A stretch of 64,000 nucleotides of DNA from Theionarchaea archaeon (lineage in GTDB: Archaea; Methanobacteriota_B; Thermococci; Methanofastidiosales; SZ-28-30), in assembly GCA_018992685.1 (NCBI GenBank), contig JACVGT010000011.1:1-64000 (forward strand), written 5' to 3'. The notes below the pieces were generated by a model. The model made no database searches. It was not told where the DNA came from and saw only the letters and a program-made list of their open reading frames with translations. Below, piece after piece: positions 58,717 through 64,000 of the stretch. The position numbers and the translations under genes were made by a program. Every line of letters begins with the position of its first letter. Position 1 is the stretch's first letter.

Positions 58717-60063
58717 ATGCAATATCTAAGAGTGACAAAGACACCAATCGTCAGAAGAATGCCGCTGGGAACATATGCATGTTTCCCTTCAGGGTTTCAA
58801 CTTGAATCCTTCTATCCAATAATGGAAATCGACGGATCCATAGAAGAGGTTCTCACCCTCTGTGATGGAACACGAACTCGAGAGGATATCCTCAACCACC
58901 TTGCTGCAGAAAGTGGAGAATCTGTGGAGGAGGTGGCGGAAGGATTTGACCAGTTTGTGGAGTACATGGTACAGGAGGGTGTACTGGAATGGAGAGAAGA
59001 ACCGTCTCTTGTTGAGCCTCTTTACAGAGAGAACAGACCCTTCAGTATCACCATAGACATTACATCAGCGTGCAACCTTCAATGTGACTTCTGTTCGGCT
59101 GATTCAGGGGCCCCACGGGGTGATGATCTGACAATGGAACATATCGACCCTCTTCTTGAGCAGGTGAAAAAGTGCAAACCCACGCCTTTTGCCATAAGCG
59201 GCGGAGAGCCCCTTCTCAAGAAGGAAATGGTACTCCACATTTTGGAAGAACTTGCTTCCATTAGAGAAACTGCTGTGACCATTTTTACTAACGCGACCCT
59301 GGTGAATAGAGATTATGCTCAACAGCTTTATGATGCAGGACTGAGATATGCACGAGTCAGTGTGGACGGGCACACAGCACAGGTGCACGATGCAATACGA
59401 GGAAAGGGAACGTTCCAGAAGACGACTCAGGGAATACAGTATCTGAGAGAGCTTGGCATTCACGTCAATACCGTGTCTGTGATTTCCAAGACGAACTATC
59501 AGTATCTGGGTGAGATCAGACACTTTGTTAATCACATTGCAGACAGCTATGGTCTTGCTGTTGTGCAGGAGTATGGAAGGGGTGCAGAGTCTGGGCACCT
59601 GCTTCTCAGTGAAGAAGAACGGTTCAATGTTAATATGTCCAATCTCAGAACAGAAAACATTCAGACGAATGTCAGCCCTCGAGACAGATGCAACGTAGGA
59701 GAGACCATCTACATCAGAGCCAATGGAGATATCTTTCCGTGCTTCTATCTTCAGTTCCCCGAATTCAGAGTGGGTAATATTAAGGAGAACGATCTCTTTG
59801 AAATCTACGAACACAAGATCATGAAGGACCTGTTGAAAATGACTGTTGCAGATATCGAGGAATGCCGGGAGTGCGAGATCCGGTACTACTGTGGAGGCGC
59901 ATGCAGAGGGTTTGCGTATCTGGAGCACAGCTCAGTTCACGTTCCAGATCCTCTGAACTGTGAAAAGAACAAAACGATCGTTCGCATGATTCTGGAAAAG
60001 GGTGAGGAGAATACGAAGCAACTGCTCAGAGAAGTGTTGGATTCAACTTCAGCACTGGGATAG
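58717..60063 (+). CDS. Radical SAM/SPASM peptide-modifying enzyme with N-terminal PqqD-like domain (second)
   Basis: A 448-residue paralogue of the preceding enzyme. The ATG at 58717 is chosen for its GGAGGTGAT Shine-Dalgarno and because the N-terminus MQYLRVTKT then matches the first enzyme's MPYLRIIKT. Domains: PqqD-like (1-103), radical SAM core with CNLQCDFC (C119, C123, C126) and SGGEPLL, and a SPASM region with CNVGETIYIRANGDIFPC and CRECEIRYYCGGACRG. The PqqD-like part is almost identical to that of the first enzyme (residues 41-100 differ at six or so positions), whereas the catalytic parts differ at about half their residues. This suggests the same leader is bound but a different modification is made. 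Confidence 0.85.
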   Translation: MQYLRVTKTPIVRRMPLGTYACFPSGFQLESFYPIMEIDGSIEEVLTLCDGTRTREDILNHLAAESGESVEEVAEGFDQFVEYMVQEGVLEWREEPSLVEPLYRENRPFSITIDITSACNLQCDFCSADSGAPRGDDLTMEHIDPLLEQVKKCKPTPFAISGGEPLLKKEMVLHILEELASIRETAVTIFTNATLVNRDYAQQLYDAGLRYARVSVDGHTAQVHDAIRGKGTFQKTTQGIQYLRELGIHVNTVSVISKTNYQYLGEIRHFVNHIADSYGLAVVQEYGRGAESGHLLLSEEERFNVNMSNLRTENIQTNVSPRDRCNVGETIYIRANGDIFPCFYLQFPEFRVGNIKENDLFEIYEHKIMKDLLKMTVADIEECRECEIRYYCGGACRGFAYLEHSSVHVPDPLNCEKNKTIVRMILEKGEENTKQLLREVLDSTSALG

Positions 60064-60111
60064 TTCTCTTTATTGCAGCAGTATCCATGGATCGAAGGGA
60101 GGGACATGAAG

Positions 60112-61461
60112 ATGGATCATGTGAAGAAGCAATATCCTCGGGCTGTCCACCAGGTTGTCATCAGGCATACACGTGTTGGAGACTTCTTGATGTCAGGTGA
60201 CAGCTTGCTTGAAATGGATGGTCCGTCTCTTGAGGTAGTGAACTTGTGTGACGGTTGTCATACTGTCCAGGACATAGCAGAATGGGCAGCCAGAGAAGCA
60301 GACGAGCCTGTGGAAGAGGCGTATGAAGGGCTGATCCAGTTTCTGGACATGCTTTCAGGAGAAGGTGTCATTGTCTATAAGGATTCTCCAGACCCTTTCA
60401 ACCCTGTCTATTGCTATGATAGGCCGCTCTCTGTGATCTGGGAGATTACGTATGCATGCAATCAGCGGTGCAGGTACTGTATTGCTCAGGCTGGTACCCC
60501 TGATCCTGATGAACTCTCCCCACAGGAAATAGACAGAGTGCTGGACGAGCTGGTGGAACTTGGAATTGGGTTGATCAACATAACAGGAGGAGAGCCCCTA
60601 CTGAAAATGGATACTGCCCTTCACATAGCAAGGAGGGCCTCGGAGAATGGCATTGATCTCGAGCTGTTGACCAATGGAATGTTGATAACTTCCGACGTGG
60701 CTCAGAATATCTATGATGCAGGCATCCGGCATGCTCAGGTCAGTCTGGACTGTGTACGGCCAGAGGTTCATGATAACCAGAGGGGGGTGAAAGGTGCCTG
60801 GAAGAAAACTGTGAGTGGTATCCGAAACTTGAGAGATGCAGGAGTCAATGTCATGGCAGCGGCAGTCATGACCAGTGAAAACTTACAGTACTTTGAAGAG
60901 ACAAAGCAGTTTCTCAGGGAGATAGCTAATGTCGTCAAGATGGGTTCTGTTTTGCCAATGGGGCGGGGGGAGAACAGTATTTTTCTGCTCCCTCCTGAGG
61001 ACTATCTCACCTTTCTTAAATTGAGGAATACTGAAGAAGCCACGCTCACAGACTTCATTTTCTGCAGAGAGAAATGTTCTATAGGTACAACGCCTGTGAT
61101 TTCGCCACGGGGAGATGTGTATCCCTGCATGTTGACGAAATACGATGAACTGAAACTGGGAAATGTGAGGGATACGTCCATACACGCTATTTATGAGAAT
61201 TCTGATTTGCTTCAGGAGCTTTTCGACTGGAATGTGGACAAGGTAGATGCCTGCCATTCTTGTTGGAATCGCTACTACTGTGGAGGAGGGTGCAGGGGGT
61301 GCGCATTCGCATACCACGGGACTATTTATGGAAATGATCCATATCAATGTGCTGCCCGGAAGAAATTCGCTCGAGAGCTTCTTGTACGGGGAGATCCAGA
61401 AACTCGAAAAGCACTGAAACATCTAATCTTTTTAGCTAAGCATGACTCTGGTAGAGGATAA
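60112..61461 (+). CDS. Radical SAM/SPASM peptide-modifying enzyme with N-terminal PqqD-like domain (third)
   Basis: A 449-residue enzyme. GGAGG at 60098-60102 favours the ATG at 60112 over one at 60106. The N-terminal 100 residues are PqqD-like (LLEMDGPSLEVVNLCDGCHT), more divergent than in the other two. The core has CNQRCRYC (C116, C120, C123), TGGEPLL and VSLDCV. The SPASM part runs from CSIGTTPVISPRGDVYPCML to CHSCWNRYYCGGGCRGCAF with a final Cys in DPYQC. It is the third modifying enzyme of the cluster and nearly abuts the M50 gene (2 bases). As it differs most from the others, it probably catalyses a distinct step. Confidence 0.85.
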   Translation: MDHVKKQYPRAVHQVVIRHTRVGDFLMSGDSLLEMDGPSLEVVNLCDGCHTVQDIAEWAAREADEPVEEAYEGLIQFLDMLSGEGVIVYKDSPDPFNPVYCYDRPLSVIWEITYACNQRCRYCIAQAGTPDPDELSPQEIDRVLDELVELGIGLINITGGEPLLKMDTALHIARRASENGIDLELLTNGMLITSDVAQNIYDAGIRHAQVSLDCVRPEVHDNQRGVKGAWKKTVSGIRNLRDAGVNVMAAAVMTSENLQYFEETKQFLREIANVVKMGSVLPMGRGENSIFLLPPEDYLTFLKLRNTEEATLTDFIFCREKCSIGTTPVISPRGDVYPCMLTKYDELKLGNVRDTSIHAIYENSDLLQELFDWNVDKVDACHSCWNRYYCGGGCRGCAFAYHGTIYGNDPYQCAARKKFARELLVRGDPETRKALKHLIFLAKHDSGRG

Positions 61462-61463
61462 CC

Positions 61464-62705
61464 ATGGCTGATTATGATATAACGGATGAGAGTGTAGTCA
61501 AATTCCATGACTTATTCAGAGGTGAAGAGGACGAATCCATCACCGTAGGAAGGCAGGATATCGGGAAGTATGTCAGTCTCCCCAGAGATGCTGTGGAGGT
61601 CATCGATCTCCTGGATTCAGGACAGAAGGTTGGGGAAGTCAAAAGAGTCCTGAAGGACAAATATGGAGAAGACGTGGAAATCGAAGAGTTCATTGAAGAC
61701 ATGATTAAGAACGAAATGGTGAGGTCAATAGATGGATTCGAGATGGTCACGACGTCAAAACTACAAAAAGACCTTTTCAGTAGAGTAACTGCTCGCCATG
61801 TGGGGTGGATGTTCTCGAAGGTAGCATGGGTCATGTATATTGGCATGGCTATCTCATGTCTCATCATTTTTGCCCTTATTCCTGATTATATTCCATCTCC
61901 ACGTGATTATTTCTTCCATCCGTTGTATTCTGTGGCTGTTGGCTTCATGTTTTTCCTTGGATGGATTTTTGTGGCTATTCACGAACTGGCGCATTTGTTT
62001 GCGGCAAAATCTGTGGGAATTGAAGGGAATTTCAGTTTGAGCAATCGGTTGATCTTCATCGTGGCGCAGACAAACCTGGGCAATATCTGGACCATCCCGC
62101 GCAGAAGACGATTTGTCATCTATCTTGCCGGCATGGCGTGGGATTCAACATTGGTATTCATCTGTCTAGTACTGCTCTTCTTGTCTGATCATGGAGTGAT
62201 AACGCTCTCAGTCCTCTTGTACAAGTTCGTGAAAGCAGTGATTTTTGCCAAGGTGTGGACAATAATCTGGCAGTTTAGATTCAACATGCAGACCGATATC
62301 TACTACTCCATTGCCAACTACTTCAGGTGCCGAAATTTATTGGGCGATGCTCAGACCTACATAAAGAATTACAGTTCCAGATTCTATTCCCGAATAAAAG
62401 AGGCCGACATGAGCGGCATACCGGGAGATGAAATGAGAGTAATCAAGTGGTATGCTCTTCTCTACTTCGTTGGCACATCCATAACATTGGCCAGCTACTT
62501 TCTGAGAAATTTGCCCCTTGTCCTGCTCCAGATAATGAAAGCATTTGATGGACTCGTGATAGGCTACTCAGCAAGCCATGCAGATTTCACTGACGCAGTG
62601 GTGCTCATAGTCTTGAATGCCTTCAGATACGGACTCTTAGGATTCGTTATTTTGAGACCAAGATGGAATTGGCTGAAGGAGCGGTTTGCGGGTGCAAGAG
62701 CTTGA
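61464..62705 (+). CDS. Membrane M50-type metallopeptidase with N-terminal PqqD-like domain
   Basis: A 413-residue protein. Residues about 20-95 form a PqqD-like domain (LPRDAVEVIDLLDSGQKVGE). Hydrophobic segments follow at about 118-138, 155-180, 217-240, 243-262, 333-352 and 375-400. The zinc motif HELAH (H173, E174, H177) is in the second helix, and AGMAWDS supplies D227 as probable third ligand, the intramembrane site-2-protease layout. It would cut the leader from the modified peptide, possibly during export. The bacterial epipeptide cluster also pairs a radical SAM enzyme with an M50 membrane protease (YydH). It is the last gene of the cluster. Substrate is inferred from context and the shared recognition domain. 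Confidence 0.8.
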   Translation: MADYDITDESVVKFHDLFRGEEDESITVGRQDIGKYVSLPRDAVEVIDLLDSGQKVGEVKRVLKDKYGEDVEIEEFIEDMIKNEMVRSIDGFEMVTTSKLQKDLFSRVTARHVGWMFSKVAWVMYIGMAISCLIIFALIPDYIPSPRDYFFHPLYSVAVGFMFFLGWIFVAIHELAHLFAAKSVGIEGNFSLSNRLIFIVAQTNLGNIWTIPRRRRFVIYLAGMAWDSTLVFICLVLLFLSDHGVITLSVLLYKFVKAVIFAKVWTIIWQFRFNMQTDIYYSIANYFRCRNLLGDAQTYIKNYSSRFYSRIKEADMSGIPGDEMRVIKWYALLYFVGTSITLASYFLRNLPLVLLQIMKAFDGLVIGYSASHADFTDAVVLIVLNAFRYGLLGFVILRPRWNWLKERFAGARA

Positions 62706-62939
62706 AAATCTATACTGCTTTGCCAATACCGGCATTTATATCTTCTTTCGGTCACTGGGTGAGCATAGGTTCTTGATGAGCCTGAAAGCTTGACTCTCAT
62801 TCGATGTTAATCTTCGAGAGGTTCCGCACAAGAAGGAGTGGAATCCTGCTGTCTGCGAGGTGACGCTGTGAAATCTCTGGAATATTCAACCTTTTTGCGT
62901 ATTCCTAATCAGGTCAAGTGTCCAGCAATTAAACCCAAA

Positions 62940-62950
62940 TGCTTATAAGT
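62940..62950 (+). promoter_or_regulatory. TATA box of the thiW-like gene
   Basis: TGCTTATAAGT lies about 45 bases before the ATG at 62990. The 62706-62989 gap shows no riboswitch signature that I can recognise. Confidence 0.5.
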
Positions 62951-62989
62951 AGATTGTAGTTTCCTAGAACTGAGTAATAGGTGACTCCC

Positions 62990-63478
62990 ATGAATAGCAG
63001 GCTATTAACCTACATTGCAGTGTTCGGCGCACTGGGCGCTGCCCTTGGATGGATTTCCATTCCAGTAGGACCAACCAAAGTGTTTCCGCTGCAGCATACC
63101 ATAAACGCTGTATCCGGAATACTGATGGGACCGTGGGCTGTCATATCTTCTCTCATTGCAGCCACTGTCAGATTCTCAACCGGAACAGGGAGTATCTATG
63201 CATTCCCTGGAAGCCCTTTTGGGGCTTTGGTAGTCTCCTTGTTGTACAGACTTACAAAGAAAGATCTAGCAGCTCTGACTGAACCCTTGGGAACTGTGGG
63301 GATTGGTGCAACCCTGAGTGCGTTACTCATCGCTCCTTTCATCACAGAGAGTGCGCCCACTCTTTGGTTCTTTTGGACTGCCTTTGCAGCAAGCTGCATT
63401 CCCGGAGCTGTCCTGGGCTACTTCATCCTGAAAATTCTGAGGAGGTCGAATGTGGAGCTTTACAGACCTGGAGAATAA
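62990..63478 (+). CDS. thiW: ThiW-like thiamine-precursor ECF transporter S component
   Basis: A 162-residue integral membrane protein with five or six helices. AGGTGA at 62979-62984 sets the ATG at 62990. The pattern GWISIPVGPTKVFPLQHTIN, GILMGPWAVISSLIAATVRF and GTGSIYAFPGSPFGALVVSL is that of ThiW, the substrate-binding component proposed to import hydroxyethylthiazole, a thiamine precursor. The energy-coupling T and A components are not in the window and are usually shared and encoded elsewhere. It overlaps the next gene by 29 bases. Confidence 0.8.
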   Translation: MNSRLLTYIAVFGALGAALGWISIPVGPTKVFPLQHTINAVSGILMGPWAVISSLIAATVRFSTGTGSIYAFPGSPFGALVVSLLYRLTKKDLAALTEPLGTVGIGATLSALLIAPFITESAPTLWFFWTAFAASCIPGAVLGYFILKILRRSNVELYRPGE

Positions 63479-63965
63479 GAAGACTCTTATCACTGGTGAG
63501 GTCCATACGGGGAAAACCTACCTAACCCAGACTCTGCTACAGGAAGCTGAATCCCTAACCAGGGATATAGCCGTCATTGATATGGCTCCGGAACCCACCA
63601 AAGGGGTGGGGGGAAAGCTTCATCCAACGTCATCCGAGACAGAATACTACACAACAGAAATACTAACACCCAGACTCTCAGGGAAAACTGCTCAAGAAGT
63701 CATTCAGCTAGCAGAAACTAACAAGGAACGAATAGATGTCCTTTTTCAGAATTACATCCCGCGTGCCATTCTGTTCATCAACGACGTTTCTATCTATCTC
63801 CAGAGAGGAAGTGTCAGAACTGTTCTTCACACTATATCTTCCTCACGAACTGTCATCATGAATGGGTATCTGGGCACAAGCCTGGGAGAAGACCCATTTT
63901 CTCAGAAGGAGAGAGAATCCATGCTCAATTTACAGAAATCTTGTGATATACTAATCAGGAGGTGA
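63450..63965 (+). CDS. P-loop NTPase of unknown function, coupled to ThiW
   Basis: A 171-residue protein with Walker A GEVHTGKT (residues 16-23) and a hydrophobic Walker B-like RAILFINDVS. GGAGGT at 63441-63446 lies inside the end of the thiW gene, and the 29-base overlap implies translational coupling. It lacks the ABC signature, so it is not a normal ECF ATPase. The small size and single P-loop resemble small NTPases or kinases, but I cannot name the family. A role with ThiW or in thiamine metabolism is inference from the overlap. Confidence 0.65.
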   Translation: MWSFTDLENKKTLITGEVHTGKTYLTQTLLQEAESLTRDIAVIDMAPEPTKGVGGKLHPTSSETEYYTTEILTPRLSGKTAQEVIQLAETNKERIDVLFQNYIPRAILFINDVSIYLQRGSVRTVLHTISSSRTVIMNGYLGTSLGEDPFSQKERESMLNLQKSCDILIRR

Positions 63966-63969
63966 TCTT

Positions 63970-64000
63970 ATGGAAAGAATATCTGCACAGGAGAGAAATT
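63970..64000 (+). CDS. Start of a further gene, cut by the window edge
   Basis: An ATG at 63970, preceded by AGGAGGTGATC (a near-perfect Shine-Dalgarno overlapping the previous stop), opens MERISAQERN before the window ends. It belongs to the thiW operon. Too little is visible to name the product. Confidence 0.55.
   Translation, partial: MERISAQERN

Noticed and set aside
57211..61461. Reading the radical SAM trio as heme d1/Ahb or tungstopterin cofactor genes
   Set aside because: Those enzymes usually lack N-terminal PqqD-like domains and are not preceded by a small peptide gene; the peptide and M50 protease fit a RiPP better, though cofactor synthesis from a peptide is not excluded.
62706..62989. 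Possible TPP riboswitch upstream of the thiW-like gene
   Set aside because: I looked for the conserved CTGAGA and ACCTGA elements in the expected order and did not find them.
1..64000. CRISPR arrays, rRNA genes and intact insertion sequences
   Set aside because: No regularly spaced direct repeats, rRNA-like sequence or transposase gene was seen on either strand by reading; only the solitary DUF2080 gene hints at mobile DNA.

Overview
The window is archaeal chromosome. The evidence is archaeal-type promoters (AT-rich TATA elements about 25 bases before start codons, many genes apparently leaderless), archaeal information-processing genes (ribosomal proteins L21e and L10e, RNA polymerase subunit Rpo4/F, DUF655, NAC, archaeal ProRS and ArgRS), archaeal pilin-type signal peptides, AMP phosphorylase and an archaeal phosphopantetheine adenylyltransferase. 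ADP-forming acyl-CoA synthetase, an oligopeptide transporter, several peptidases, a D-aminoacylase and a xylanase lipoprotein suggest an anaerobic peptide and sugar fermenter. A methylene-H4MPT dehydrogenase-like protein points to C1 metabolism. A Theionarchaea-like or other uncultured euryarchaeal lineage would fit, but this is a guess from gene content. No rRNA, tRNA, CRISPR array or intact transposase was seen.

Layout. 1-4.3 kb: two pilin-like secreted proteins with PKD-like regions and an FG-GAP propeller protein. 4.4-7.4 kb (minus): PPP and HAD phosphatases, type II pantothenate kinase-like protein and CoaD. 7.5-10.9 kb: KaiC-like ATPase divergent from a PAS/GAF/DUF835 sensor. 11-12.5 kb: AMP phosphorylase. 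12.7-15.6 kb: an extracytoplasmic thiol-disulfide operon (membrane-anchored CxxC protein, thioredoxin-like protein, CcdA), then a GT4 glycosyltransferase. 17-23.8 kb: secreted subtilase, D-aminoacylase, PQQ-type propeller protein and S9 peptidase. 24-31.7 kb: DUF2080 gene, proS, MtdB-like gene, membrane proteins, a metallopeptidase, argS and a C_GCAxxG_C_C protein. 31.8-37.4 kb (minus): a complete oligopeptide ABC transporter. 37.8-43.5 kb: two unknown genes, two membrane proteins, rpl21e-rpo4-DUF655 and a membrane J-domain protein. 43.5-46.6 kb: second KaiC-like ATPase divergent from an Lrp/AsnC regulator, then a GT-C-like membrane protein. 46.7-51.8 kb: an acyl-CoA operon (CoA-transferase fused to GNAT, ADP-forming acyl-CoA synthetase, DRTGG-type P-loop protein). 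52-56.5 kb: GH10 xylanase lipoprotein, L10e, OB-fold protein, and NAC with a KaiC-like protein lacking the Walker A lysine. 57-62.7 kb: a putative RiPP cluster. 63-64 kb: ThiW-like transporter and a P-loop protein.

The most interesting region is 56.98-62.71 kb. A 32-residue peptide gene, with its own strong TATA box and Shine-Dalgarno sequence and followed by a T-rich tract, is followed by three radical SAM/SPASM enzymes and one membrane M50-type metallopeptidase. All four enzymes begin with a PqqD-like domain of the kind that binds RiPP leader peptides. The PqqD-like domains of the first two radical SAM enzymes are nearly identical in DNA while the rest of the two genes has diverged. This looks like an archaeal ribosomally made, post-translationally modified peptide system of a type I do not recognise as described; the nearest analogy is the bacterial epipeptide (Yyd/Epe) arrangement of precursor, radical SAM enzyme and M50 protease.
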